Counted from the first letter of the stretch, positions 1 to 7,730 are shown. The stretch is DNA of 16,895 bases from Bacillota bacterium (GCA_023429685.1 JAEZDF010000079.1:1-16895); one strand, 5' to 3'. Notes: generated by a model from the letters alone, not told the origin. A program made the numbers and translations.

Positions 1-91
1 ACAAGCTGCACTGAAGTATCCGTCTAGTTGGCGCTTAAAGCAGCCGTGCTTCGTCACAATCCCCTAAATACAAAAAAACTCGATAAAACGC

Positions 92-120
92 TTGATTTTC
101 CCTTGATTATTTGATAAGAT
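92..120 (+). promoter_or_regulatory. Predicted promoter of rpmB
   Basis: A -35 box TTGATT (92-97), a 17-base spacer and a -10 box TAAGAT (115-120) preceded by an extended TGn (112-114). It lies about 45 bases upstream of the rpmB start codon. This is a pattern match only. The first 90 bases of the window hold no coding region that I can support. Confidence 0.55.
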
Positions 121-165
121 ACTACTGTTAACTTCTTGTTGTCATGAAAAAGGAGGTGCTGCACC

Positions 166-354
166 ATGGCAAAATGCGATATCTGCGGAAAAGGTGTTAC
201 TTTTGGTATAAAGGTATCTCACTCACATAGACGCTCCAACAGAACCTGGAAACCAAACATTAAGCGTGTAAAGGCTATTGTAAATGGTACTCCGTGCCAT
301 ATCCACTCTTGCTCGCGCTGCCTGCGCTCAAACAAGGTAACTCGCGCCGTTTAA
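166..354 (+). CDS. rpmB: 50S ribosomal protein L28
   Basis: The product is a 62-residue protein of the large ribosomal subunit. The N-terminal MAKCDICGKG and the following GxxVSHSHRRSNRTWKPN stretch are typical of L28. Two CxxC pairs (Cys4/Cys7 and Cys49/Cys52) mark the zinc-binding type of L28. Length is usual for the family. The start is fixed by an AAAGGAGGTG ribosome binding site about 8 bases before the ATG. It has its own promoter and terminator, so it appears to be transcribed alone, as is common for rpmB in Clostridia. The identification is secure. Confidence 0.98.
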   Translation: MAKCDICGKGVTFGIKVSHSHRRSNRTWKPNIKRVKAIVNGTPCHIHSCSRCLRSNKVTRAV

Positions 355-373
355 TGGGCGACAATTCAATGAT

Positions 374-416
374 GCAATAAAAACACTACCCAAGTTCAGG
401 GTAGTTTTTTTATTGC
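374..416. terminator. Bidirectional intrinsic terminator
   Basis: The arms 374-391 and 399-416 can pair over 18 positions with one mismatch (C384/T406) around a 7-base loop (AAGTTCA). The core is ACTACCC/GGGTAGT, flanked by an A-run on the left and a T-run on the right. It can end rpmB on the plus strand and the convergent gene at 450-1232 on the minus strand. Confidence 0.85.
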
Positions 417-449
417 ACTTTTATTGGTCTGTTAAGGATTGATATGGCT

Positions 450-1232
450 TTACCGATGACGGTGTTGCTCGTAATTGTTTAATACAATACCGTTCGGCTC
501 ACCTTCATACAGATGCGAAAGCGTGAGGGTCGTTTCACTGAATACGGGAACAAAGTCGGCTAACGAATCGTTTGCCATAACGCGATAAAACAATGCCTCC
601 CCCACAAAGGCGCGGTTGTAGTAGGTGTTATCCTTAATAAACAGTCCGTTGCCGGTAGAAAGCGCAAAGCCCAGATTATTCTTACCCAGCATAGACGCCG
701 CAAACTCCTCGGCTACAAGGCTGTTCTCTGCCCTAATGCACAGCACACCATGCAAAAGCCCCATGCCCTGCAGCGTGACGATTATCGGGGTCTCTATGCC
801 AACGCCGCTTACGCTAAAGGCATACCCGCCTTCAAACAGAAACTTCGCGCCAAGGCCTTCCCCTGCCACTGTGGCACCGTGTCGGTATGCTGCAACAACC
901 CAGTCGGCAACGCCCAAGCGTTTAATCTGCGCAATCGCACTGATGTTTTCGCCCCCGCCAAAAAATATCAGCGAGGCGTTGTCAATCAGTTCCTTTGCAT
1001 TGTCGGGCGGTGCTAACGCTCCACGAAGCATGAGCACGTCTGTTTGGCATTCGAGCATGCCGCGGTAGAGCTGCTCGAATGAGCGGATATAGCCTGGGTC
1101 GTCGCCGCTTGCAAGGGGGATGAGCACAACGCGAGGGCGAGCCTGCCCGGTGAGTTCGACCACCTCCCGGTGCATCGATAACACATGCGACATATGAAAC
1201 CCGTGATTGCCCAGTATTGCAAGCTTACCCAT
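450..1232 (-). CDS. Cyanophycinase-like (peptidase S51 fold) protein lacking catalytic residues
   Basis: The 260-residue product has the class I glutamine-amidotransferase-like fold used by peptidase family S51 (dipeptidase E, cyanophycinase). Recognisable parts are the N-terminal strand MGKLAILGNHG, the VVLIPLASGDDPGY segment (about 35-48), FFGGGEN (90-96) and the nucleophile-elbow region around 119-130. Active members have G-T/x-S-A-G-A at the elbow. Here it reads G-E-G-L-G-A (124-129), so Gly126 sits where the serine should be. The usual D-x-H-F after GLGLLPGV is replaced by residues 166-169 (IRAE), so the histidine is also missing. It may be a non-catalytic relative or have a changed chemistry. 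An AAGGTG site lies upstream of the ATG. A promoter is listed separately. Family assignment is fairly sure, function is not. Confidence 0.75.
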   Translation of the reverse strand: MGKLAILGNHGFHMSHVLSMHREVVELTGQARPRVVLIPLASGDDPGYIRSFEQLYRGMLECQTDVLMLRGALAPPDNAKELIDNASLIFFGGGENISAIAQIKRLGVADWVVAAYRHGATVAGEGLGAKFLFEGGYAFSVSGVGIETPIIVTLQGMGLLHGVLCIRAENSLVAEEFAASMLGKNNLGFALSTGNGLFIKDNTYYNRAFVGEALFYRVMANDSLADFVPVFSETTLTLSHLYEGEPNGIVLNNYEQHRHR

Positions 1233-1284
1233 TATGACACCTTCATTCCTGCATTTCTAACGAAGATTCGAATGCTTTACTCTA

Positions 1285-1313
1285 ATTGTATATGCATTGT
1301 GTAATTTATGCAA
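1285..1313 (-). promoter_or_regulatory. Predicted promoter of the S51-like gene
   Basis: Read on the minus strand, TTGCAT (1308-1313), a 17-base spacer and TACAAT (1285-1290) form a good vegetative-type promoter about 50 bases upstream of the start codon at 1232. The 1233-1358 stretch shows nothing else. Confidence 0.5.
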
Positions 1314-1358
1314 TAAAATATATCGTACATCATAGCAGGCACAATAATAGAACACATA

Positions 1359-1398
1359 AGCAGCAGGCGGCAGGAACCCTTCCCTGCCGCCTGCTGCT
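1359..1398 (-). terminator. Strong hairpin after the SGNH hydrolase gene
   Basis: A perfect 16-bp stem (1359-1374 with 1383-1398, AGCAGCAGGCGGCAGG and its complement) with an 8-base loop starts 25 bases after the stop codon. On the minus strand it is followed by TTATGTGTT, a weak T-rich tract, so it is a likely terminator with a poor U-run. Confidence 0.7.
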
Positions 1399-1422
1399 AT
1401 TCATATCCTGATGTGCAAAGAC

Positions 1423-2070
1423 TTATTCCTTGACAAAGGCATTAATCCAGTTCTCTGCAATCAGCGCGTGTCCTTCCGGCGTAGGGTGAACCCCGTCTAC
1501 GGTATAATATAGGGGACCGTTCCCGGTTTCTTTCATCGCGTCATCGAATATCTGCTGAACGTTAACAAGTCTTGCGTTATAGTCCCGTGCAATGCGCGTT
1601 ACCGCCGCGCGGCGGGCGTCCACATCCTCGCGCCAATCCTGTTTGTCTTCGCTGTCCTCCAACACAAAGGGAGAGAGCAGGATAAAACGGGTAAAAGAGC
1701 TTTTCTCCTTAATTCGGTCAAGCAGTTCGCGGTAGATCTCCTCATACCGCTCGATAGGGCTGGGAAGCCCCATATCAAAGATGCGCCAGGTATCATTGAT
1801 GCCAATAAAGATGGATACGATGGACGGAAAGGGATGCAACCCAAGGCAGTCACGATGAAACCGTCGTTTGAGATCGGAGATGCGGTTTCCTGACACTCCC
1901 TTATTTAAGAACTGCAGGTTGTACTCGGGCAAACGCTCACGAAGAAGTTTTGCAACAAAAGCAGGATACCCTTCGCCTAGACTTTCGCGAACAAAATAGC
2001 TTCTGCCCGTATCGGTAATGCTGTCGCCCTGAAAAAGAACAAACTCGTTTTTATCAAACTCGTAATTCAT
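1423..2070 (-). CDS. SGNH/GDSL-family hydrolase (esterase or lipase-like)
   Basis: The 215-residue product is a complete SGNH hydrolase. Block I is FQGDSITD (Ser17 nucleophile), block II KGVSGN (57-61), block III GIND (90-93, Asn92) and block V DGVHPTPEGH (Asp192 and His195). No signal peptide is visible, so it is probably cytoplasmic. The family deacylates sugars and polysaccharides, among other esters. The substrate cannot be read from the sequence. It lies 57 bases after the lipoprotein gene on the same strand with no terminator between, so the two may be co-transcribed. The ATG has only a weak upstream site (GGAACGGATG). The closest relatives are likely the rhamnogalacturonan acetylesterase-like or acyl-CoA thioesterase I-like SGNH proteins. 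Confidence 0.9.
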   Translation of the reverse strand: MNYEFDKNEFVLFQGDSITDTGRSYFVRESLGEGYPAFVAKLLRERLPEYNLQFLNKGVSGNRISDLKRRFHRDCLGLHPFPSIVSIFIGINDTWRIFDMGLPSPIERYEEIYRELLDRIKEKSSFTRFILLSPFVLEDSEDKQDWREDVDARRAAVTRIARDYNARLVNVQQIFDDAMKETGNGPLYYTVDGVHPTPEGHALIAENWINAFVKE

Positions 2071-2127
2071 ACCGACATCCGTTCCGCCTTACGGCATTTT
2101 ATACTTGGGATGACTCATGCAGTGTGA

Positions 2128-3669
2128 CTAGCGAATGGTAAATGCAGCGGCGTAGCTGGGATGCCACACCACCATCTTGCCGCTTAACGGAGAGACCCCC
2201 TCCCAAAAGCCTGTGGCGTCGTTCCATACCCAATCTCCTTGGATGGTGGGGCGCAACGATACCGGCTCGCCCTTGCCTTTATAGTAGGAAACCCATATCT
2301 TTGTGCTGCTGCCGGGATAAACAAACTGCCCCGAACGCGGTGTGCGGATAACGGGTCTGGGTATGCCGGGCTGGGTCTCGGTTGTTGCAAGTGTTGTCAG
2401 GTAGCCGCTATTGGCTCTGCGCTGCTCCTGCTGCTGTAGGAAGGTTTCATCCGCCAAAGAGTCACTCACATAACGGGCGGATAAAAGCGGCGCGTCGTTG
2501 CCGAGTATATGCTCTACCAAACCAAGATAAAGCGGGTCGGTGTAAAGGTGCAGCGAGTCAGTGTCTGGGTCAAGCATCAGCTGCGCACCATATAGGACGC
2601 GCAGCGCATCTAGCGAAAGGGTCAGATTGCCCTCCCCGTCTTTGCCGATCGGGGTAATCGCCTCAATCCTTGCGGAATAAGAATTGTAGACGGTAACAGG
2701 TTTGCCTGCAATTAGGTCGCTTACCTCAAACTTTGGTGCAAGCTCCATATCGTTAAGCTTGTCTGTGTACAGTTGTTGGGCAACAACGGCGATCTGGGAA
2801 TAATCCAGTATGCCGGGTGTGCCCCGCTCTGTTTCCTTGCGTGGTAAAGAGAGGGACCGAATGTCAATTAAAAAACCATCCACACCGTTAAAGTAAAGGG
2901 TAAGCGCGTCGGTCTGTACGACGGGAACGTATGGTTTGCTTTGAATCATTACCTTGTTCTCAGCCAGGTCATACAGCTTCTTCGCGTCAGACAACGTGGA
3001 TATTCCCCATGCCGAGAGCGGTACCGTAAGATTGTTGCTGTCGAGCACCTCGGTTGCATCGTAGGCGTTGAGGATTAGATTGTTGTATTTCAGCGGCAGT
3101 GTAACAGCCGGTGTAAACACAGACGCATCGTCAAAGGAAATCAGCACGCCGTTTTCATCGTAGAGGCTGTCTCCGTTAAGCTTAAGCCAGTCGTGCAGCA
3201 AGCCTCTTGTGTCATACAACGGGCTATCGGGGTCTTCTAGGCTTGTGTTTAAGTCTGACCTGACGTATACAACGTCCTCCCCCGAAAAGATGAAGTAGCC
3301 GTTTTCATCCTGATAAAGGGTGTGACCCGTTGGCAGAATAATGTTGGTGGACATCACGGTGTTCTCGCTGAGGTACCGCACCTGGCTATCAAAAACACGC
3401 TTATGGTTAATGGTTGCGAACTGGAGCATCACATCGCTGAGCGTTGTGTTCTGCGCGCCGATGCCGGGGTACAACAAAATCTCGTTGAGCTGTTGCGTGC
3501 GTTGCGGCTCCTCGCTCTGAGACGATGCGGGCGTGCTACTGGGGGTAAGCTTCTGCCCTCCCTGCAGCCTGTCGCTTAAATCCTCCGCAACACTGCAGCC
3601 TGCCAACGCAAGAACAAACGCGACGGCAATGAGCAGAACGCGGGCTAATATTTTATTTTTTAAAAGCAT
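2128..3669 (-). CDS. Uncharacterised lipoprotein with a possible copper-amine-oxidase N-domain-like module
   Basis: The 513-residue product begins MLLKNKILARVLLIAVAFVL and has a lipobox LAGC with Cys24 as the lipidated residue, so it should be anchored to the outer face of the membrane. A Ser/Pro/Thr/Gln-rich linker follows (about 35-58). I chose the ATG at 3669 because CGGAGG lies 5 bases before it and the signal peptide begins there. The open frame runs 90 codons further upstream, but that part has no signal character. The body (60-470) is not a family I recognise. A segment in the C-terminal half reads LSLDALRVLYGAQLMLDP then DSLHLYTD, which resembles the vplr-GA-v-yd-ti-i pattern of copper-amine-oxidase N-domain-like modules. 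The end (about 430-513) looks like a beta-rich domain. It is divergent from the M23 lipoprotein, suggesting a shared cell-envelope role. Confidence 0.8.
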   Translation of the reverse strand: MLLKNKILARVLLIAVAFVLALAGCSVAEDLSDRLQGGQKLTPSSTPASSQSEEPQRTQQLNEILLYPGIGAQNTTLSDVMLQFATINHKRVFDSQVRYLSENTVMSTNIILPTGHTLYQDENGYFIFSGEDVVYVRSDLNTSLEDPDSPLYDTRGLLHDWLKLNGDSLYDENGVLISFDDASVFTPAVTLPLKYNNLILNAYDATEVLDSNNLTVPLSAWGISTLSDAKKLYDLAENKVMIQSKPYVPVVQTDALTLYFNGVDGFLIDIRSLSLPRKETERGTPGILDYSQIAVVAQQLYTDKLNDMELAPKFEVSDLIAGKPVTVYNSYSARIEAITPIGKDGEGNLTLSLDALRVLYGAQLMLDPDTDSLHLYTDPLYLGLVEHILGNDAPLLSARYVSDSLADETFLQQQEQRRANSGYLTTLATTETQPGIPRPVIRTPRSGQFVYPGSSTKIWVSYYKGKGEPVSLRPTIQGDWVWNDATGFWEGVSPLSGKMVVWHPSYAAAFTIR

Positions 3670-3773
3670 AGATTCCTCCGTTATTTTTGCGAAGGCTCCC
3701 CTCGCAGACGTTGTTGGGACGGAAAAGCTGGGTATCTTTAGCAAATTCTCATCCCAATTCGATCTCGGCAACA

Positions 3774-3802
3774 ATTTTATCAGTATAATCTGGATTTTGC
3801 AA
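3774..3802 (-). promoter_or_regulatory. Predicted promoter for the leftward lipoprotein gene
   Basis: On the minus strand TTGCAA (3797-3802), a 17-base spacer and TAAAAT (3774-3779). It would give a leader of about 100 bases before the ATG at 3669. Pattern match only. Confidence 0.4.
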
Positions 3803-3918
3803 GCTTTACGACGTTTTTCATGGATAATCATCAAAAATAGTGGTAAATACCCCGTACATTTGCTTTGTTTACCTATTTTCCTAGCTATGGAAAGCGGTTG
3901 TGTCGCGTATGCGGCTCG

Positions 3919-3947
3919 TTTACTTTGCCTTTGATTCATGGTAAAAT
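3919..3947 (+). promoter_or_regulatory. Predicted promoter for the M23 lipoprotein gene
   Basis: TTTACT (3919-3924), a 17-base spacer and TAAAAT (3942-3947), about 38 bases upstream of the proposed ATC start. Pattern match only. Confidence 0.4.
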
Positions 3948-3984
3948 ATTGTCATGAAAACAAACAGCTAAAGGAGGGCTTTTT

Positions 3985-5577
3985 ATCCGCAGCAAACATT
4001 ATAAGAGCTTACTTGGTGTATTGTTGTGCGCCCTGCTGTGTGGGTGCTCCTATCTATCCTCCGGCTTTGGCACTGAAGAGGTTGTGGACGTGAGCAAGGT
4101 CACCGGCGCCGGGTTTGTTCTGGAAGACACCGAGTTATATATCACCGATCCTGCGCTGATTGGCTCCTTTGCGGCGCTTTTAAACAGCGCACGCACGGTA
4201 CAGGTGGACGCCCTTAGCATCCCTACCCCCAGAGTGACGGTCACACTGGAGGACGAAACCGGCGCTATCGAGGTGCTTGCCATCTATGAGTTTGCAAGTG
4301 AGTCGTCGTATTCCTATATCCTGACCGCGAATAAGGGGTATCTTGAGGTTGACCGCGCGGCGTTGTCTTCTCTGCTTTCGGGGGATGATTTCTCTTCGCT
4401 GTATACACACAGGCAGTTCCCTACCGCCCTCATTCTTGCAGACGATAAGCAGGGCGTACTCATTCCCGATTCGGGCGACTGGAGCTACAAACGGCTGGAC
4501 GGACGGTATTATGAATCCCCTGCCGTGACCGCGGAGAAAGACTATAAATATGTGCTTGCCTCCCCCAACGCGCCCATCATCAAGTTCTCCAGCGAACCGG
4601 ACACCGCACAGGTTACGGTAACGCGGGACGGGCAAACCCTGTTTAAGGGTACGCTCGATGCACTTTCGGACTACCGCATGTCGGGCAGTGGACGATACGA
4701 CTACGAAATAACCGCCATTTGGAGCGAGGCTGCGCTGACGGACTGCTTTGGCAATGCAACCTATCGTTTCTGTGTCGATTATACCCCTAAAGCAGGCTTT
4801 GAACTTAGCGCAAATACCCTTGACCCCGGTGAGGCGCTTATCATCTACGCCGATGGGCTTGCTGCGGATGAAGAGATTGCCGTTACCTCTCCGTTTAACT
4901 TTAAGCCGCAGTTTTTTGATTACGAAGGACGTCGGGTGTGCATCTTTCCGTTAAGCTATCACAACGCGCCGGGAACGTACACCTTAGAGCTTTCCTCCAA
5001 AACCGCTTATGCGAAGTACGAGATCACCCTAGACGACAAGCAGTTTGAGATACAGGATCTCACGGTGGACGAAGAGATTACCGACAGCACAGTGGACAAC
5101 AGCGACGCCAACACCGAGTTTGACCGTGCCATTGAGCCGCTGAAAACTGTGCGGGATGAAGAGAAGTATTTTGAAGGCAAGTTCATCCTGCCCGCTACCG
5201 GCAAGTTAACCACCGAGTTTGGCTCGATCCGCTCGATAAACGGTAGGCAGACCACCACACGGCACAGTGGTATTGACATCGCCGCAAAGCGCGGCAGCAC
5301 AGTAAAGGCTTCGGGTGCTGGGCGGGTGCTTTACGCCGGAAAGCTTCAGTTGACCGGAAACACGGTTCTGATAGAGCACGGCTTTGGGCTAAAAACGTGG
5401 TACTACCATATGGACTCTCTGCGCGTGAAAACAGACGATATGGTAAAGCAGGGGGATGTCATCGGCACCGTTGGCTCCACCGGTTTTTCCACCGGTCCGC
5501 ACCTGCACTTCGGTATGTCGGTGGGCGGTGTATTTATTAACCCAAACACGGCAATTGAGAATGCCCTAATGGAGTAG
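3985..5577 (+). CDS. M23-family (LytM-type) endopeptidase lipoprotein, apparent ATC start
   Basis: The C-terminal 130 residues are a zinc peptidase M23 domain that cleaves peptidoglycan cross-bridges or stems. HSGIDI gives His427 and Asp431, and GPHLHF gives His506 and His508, so all zinc and catalytic ligands are present. The N-terminal 380 residues are beta-rich, Ig-like and unassigned. Start choice: AAGGAGGG at 3971-3978 is followed six bases later by ATC (3985), and reading from there gives a proper lipoprotein signal peptide, xRSKHYKSLLGVLLCALLCGC, with basic residues before the hydrophobic core and the lipobox Cys21. No ATG, GTG or TTG lies at the right distance. The alternative TTG at 4021 would remove all basic residues and leaves no ribosome binding site. 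It would be 530 residues from ATC. It faces away from another lipoprotein gene. Confidence 0.9.
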   Translation: MRSKHYKSLLGVLLCALLCGCSYLSSGFGTEEVVDVSKVTGAGFVLEDTELYITDPALIGSFAALLNSARTVQVDALSIPTPRVTVTLEDETGAIEVLAIYEFASESSYSYILTANKGYLEVDRAALSSLLSGDDFSSLYTHRQFPTALILADDKQGVLIPDSGDWSYKRLDGRYYESPAVTAEKDYKYVLASPNAPIIKFSSEPDTAQVTVTRDGQTLFKGTLDALSDYRMSGSGRYDYEITAIWSEAALTDCFGNATYRFCVDYTPKAGFELSANTLDPGEALIIYADGLAADEEIAVTSPFNFKPQFFDYEGRRVCIFPLSYHNAPGTYTLELSSKTAYAKYEITLDDKQFEIQDLTVDEEITDSTVDNSDANTEFDRAIEPLKTVRDEEKYFEGKFILPATGKLTTEFGSIRSINGRQTTTRHSGIDIAAKRGSTVKASGAGRVLYAGKLQLTGNTVLIEHGFGLKTWYYHMDSLRVKTDDMVKQGDVIGTVGSTGFSTGPHLHFGMSVGGVFINPNTAIENALME

Positions 5578-5602
5578 GGTCGGGCTAATTTAATACGAAC
5601 TG

Positions 5603-5632
5603 CAAAAGGCGGTTTGCACCGCCTTTTGTTTA
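5603..5632 (+). terminator. Intrinsic terminator of the M23 gene
   Basis: An 11-bp stem CAAAAGGCGGT (5603-5613) with ACCGCCTTTTG (5618-5628), a TTGC loop and a following TTTAT. It lies 25 bases after the stop codon. Confidence 0.85.
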
Positions 5633-5745
5633 TATCGTTACCTGCTAAGAAATACCCCAGCCGCATGTCGCCGCAAAACGTTTTCTTGGATGCAGCTAGC
5701 AAGCACGCGGGACAGATCAATCATCATTTTGTGAGGTTATAAAAA

Positions 5746-6360
5746 ATGAACGAACTTAGTATTGTGCACCTAATCGGTGCGGATGAAGCCTACAGGCTAC
5801 AAGCCATCCGTCTGTTTATAGATGGATTCCGACACGTTTTTTCGTTTGCAAAGGATGATTCGGAGCTTGAAGCGTTGTTTGGTGAAGCCTTTGACTACTC
5901 TATGATATATGTGAGCCTGTACAACGATAGGGTTGTGGGTGTGCTTGCACTGGGTACCAACAAGAAACGCGTATTTCGTTTTAATTTAGAAAAATGCTGC
6001 CATATATTCGGGCAGCGAAAAGGCGGAATGCTGTACCGTATGCTTCGGAGTATGGGGGAAACACCCGCGGTAAAAAACGACAATCAGCTATATATCGATT
6101 ACCTGACCACCGACAAAACACTGCGTGGCATGGGGATCGCTTCTTCCCTTTTGGACTTTGCGTGCCAGTTACCCGATTATGATGAGTGCCATCTGGAGGT
6201 GCTGTCAAAAAACACAACGGCTAAGTCCCTGTACGAAAAAGTCGGGTTTGCCGTATATAAAAAGAGTTTTAATTTTTTCACCGTTATTCAGGGGCTGGGC
6301 TACCCCATAAAAATGAAGAAGAGGTCAGCGCATAGGCTCAGCCCTTCTGCTACGAGCTGA
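5746..6360 (+). CDS. GNAT-family N-acetyltransferase
   Basis: The 204-residue product has the GNAT acetyl-CoA site: beta-strand YIDYLTTD (116-123) followed by LRGMGIASSLL (126-136), which is the R-x-x-G-x-G/A pyrophosphate loop. The later LEVLSKNTTAKSLYEKVGF (150-168) is the usual motif B with Asn157 and Tyr163. The N-terminal half supplies the acceptor site and gives no clue to the substrate. The lysine-rich tail after residue 187 is outside the typical fold. The ATG has GAGG nine bases upstream. It is single, with terminators before and after, so it has no operon context. The family call is firm, the substrate unknown. Confidence 0.9.
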   Translation: MNELSIVHLIGADEAYRLQAIRLFIDGFRHVFSFAKDDSELEALFGEAFDYSMIYVSLYNDRVVGVLALGTNKKRVFRFNLEKCCHIFGQRKGGMLYRMLRSMGETPAVKNDNQLYIDYLTTDKTLRGMGIASSLLDFACQLPDYDECHLEVLSKNTTAKSLYEKVGFAVYKKSFNFFTVIQGLGYPIKMKKRSAHRLSPSATS

Positions 6361-6376
6361 TAACGACTATAACGGC

Positions 6377-6426
6377 AGCGGCATCCCCCAGCGTTTCGAG
6401 TGACGCGTTGGGGGATGCCGCTTTTA
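6377..6426 (+). terminator. Intrinsic terminator of the acetyltransferase gene
   Basis: A 17-bp stem (6377-6393 with 6406-6422) with one G-U pair and a 12-base loop, followed by TTTTATG. The core is GCGGCATCCCCCA and its complement. The minus side has no T-run, so it mainly serves the plus-strand gene. Confidence 0.85.
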
Positions 6427-6462
6427 TGTTTATGACTATATCTATTGGTGATGTAAGCCGCC

Positions 6463-7431
6463 TTACAGTGTTTTTACCTCATGCATGCAGCGGGTAATCT
6501 GTTCTAAGGTGGGCATGGCGGGGATTGCCCCCTTTGCGGTTGTCGTCATGCTGCCAGCGGCATTGGCAAACGCAAGGATTGCCTCCCACTCGTCTCGCTC
6601 CATCTCTTTGAGCTGTGGCAATGCCCTATCCGCAATGCGGTAGAGCAGCGCGCCGAGAAAGGCATCCCCCGCGCCCGTAGTATCCACGGTCATTACATCG
6701 TACGTGGGCAGCAAGCCGCTGCCAGTGGGGGTATGATAGAACGCACCTTGGGAACCCAGGGTAATCAGCACAACGGCGGCACCATGCCGGGCAAGTGCCT
6801 TTGCGCCCTTGCTAAGCTCTGTTTCCCCTGTGAGCAGGGTCATCTCCTCCTGAGACACCTTGACGATGTCCGCGAGGGGCAGCGCGTTAATAATCTCCTG
6901 TTTTGCCCTTTGTTCACTGTTCCACAGCAAGGGGCGATAGTTCGGGTCGTAGCTGATGACTGCACCCGCCTGTTTTGCCTTTTGGGCAGCGTAAAGGGTT
7001 GCCGTTTTACACGGCTCATCAGTAAGCGACACCGAACCAAAGTGGAATATGCGACAGCTTTGCAGCAGTGTGTCGCTTACTTCCTCCTGCATAAGACAGA
7101 CGTCCGCACCCGGCTTGCGGTAAAAGGTAAACGAACGGTCGCCCTTTTCGTTAAGCTGTACAAACGCAAGCGTGGTGGGCACCTCATCTGTCTCGGCTAG
7201 TCCAGACACATCAATCCCTGCATCCGACATGGTTTTTTTCAAAAACGCGCCGAAATCATCCTTGCCTACCTTACCGATAAACGCGGTTTTTCCGCCCAGC
7301 TTTGCATTCATGGCAAGCACGTTTGCGGGCGCGCCGCCCGGGTTTCGGGCAAACAGCTGCATCCCCAGCTCGTTTTCACCGCTGGGGGTAAAATCAATCA
7401 GGCTTTCGCCGATGGCAACTACATCAAACAT
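6463..7431 (-). CDS. PfkB-family sugar kinase, probably fructokinase
   Basis: The 322-residue cytoplasmic kinase transfers phosphate from ATP to a sugar hydroxyl. The first PfkB signature is NPGGAPANV (30-38) with GGKTAFIGKVG (46-56). The second is DTTGAGDAF (250-258), with Asp256 as catalytic base and GAGD as the anion hole. YDPNYRPLLW (161-170) and the GGAPANV form are typical of bacterial fructokinases and related 2-keto sugar kinases, so fructose is the best guess. Length fits the family. The ATG follows AAAGGAGACAAAG. The gene stands alone without a transporter or glycosidase beside it, so the sugar is not supported by context. Other PfkB sugars are possible. Confidence 0.9.
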   Translation of the reverse strand: MFDVVAIGESLIDFTPSGENELGMQLFARNPGGAPANVLAMNAKLGGKTAFIGKVGKDDFGAFLKKTMSDAGIDVSGLAETDEVPTTLAFVQLNEKGDRSFTFYRKPGADVCLMQEEVSDTLLQSCRIFHFGSVSLTDEPCKTATLYAAQKAKQAGAVISYDPNYRPLLWNSEQRAKQEIINALPLADIVKVSQEEMTLLTGETELSKGAKALARHGAAVVLITLGSQGAFYHTPTGSGLLPTYDVMTVDTTGAGDAFLGALLYRIADRALPQLKEMERDEWEAILAFANAAGSMTTTAKGAIPAMPTLEQITRCMHEVKTL

Positions 7432-7525
7432 TCTTTGTCTCCTTTATCCCTATCGCTATAAACCGCATTGTGGTTGCGCCGTGGCGTTACCAAGCACTAC
7501 ATTGATTTGATGAAACGCTACTTTT

Positions 7526-7554
7526 ACTGTACCTGAATCATGCAAAAATAACAA
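7526..7554 (-). promoter_or_regulatory. Candidate promoter of the PfkB kinase gene
   Basis: On the minus strand TTGTTA (7549-7554), a 17-base spacer and TACAGT (7526-7531), about 95 bases before the start codon. Moderate match only. Confidence 0.3.
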
Positions 7555-7592
7555 GACTTTTATGCTCCGCCCATAAAACAGCATTTTTCTTC

Positions 7593-7621
7593 TTGATTTT
7601 AAGTGTATTATCATATATAAT
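7593..7621 (+). promoter_or_regulatory. Promoter of tRNA-Leu
   Basis: TTGATT (7593-7598), a 17-base spacer and a perfect TATAAT (7616-7621), 13 bases before the mature 5' end. The spacing and -10 box make it a strong candidate. Confidence 0.8.
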
Positions 7622-7634
7622 ATAAAAGCTGTTA

Positions 7635-7720
7635 GCCGGCGTGATGGAATGGCAGACGTGACGGACTCAAAATCCGTTGGTGGCAACACCGTGTGGGTTC
7701 AAGTCCCACCGCCGGCACCA
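7635..7720 (+). tRNA. trnL-CAA: tRNA-Leu (anticodon CAA, reads UUG)
   Basis: The gene is 86 bases including an encoded CCA. The acceptor stem GCCGGCG (7635-7641) pairs with CGCCGGC (7710-7716), followed by A7717 and CCA (7718-7720). The anticodon arm ACGGA-CTCAAAA-TCCGT puts CAA at 7668-7670. A long variable arm (the class II shape of leucine tRNAs) and a T arm GTGGG-TTCAAGT-CCCAC follow. Confidence 0.97.
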
Positions 7721-7730
7721 AATTAAAAAA

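Larger units (their letters stand above)
3670..3984. other. Divergent intergenic region between two lipoprotein genes
   Basis: This region of about 315 bases carries one outward promoter candidate on each strand (listed separately) and the ribosome binding sites of both genes. The minus-strand reading frame stays open through it, but no ribosome binding site or signal peptide supports translation there. Confidence 0.6.

Noticed and set aside
3670..3939. 90-codon N-terminal extension of the leftward lipoprotein frame
   Set aside because: The lipoprotein signal peptide and a CGGAGG site start at 3669. The extension has no ribosome binding site and would bury the signal peptide.
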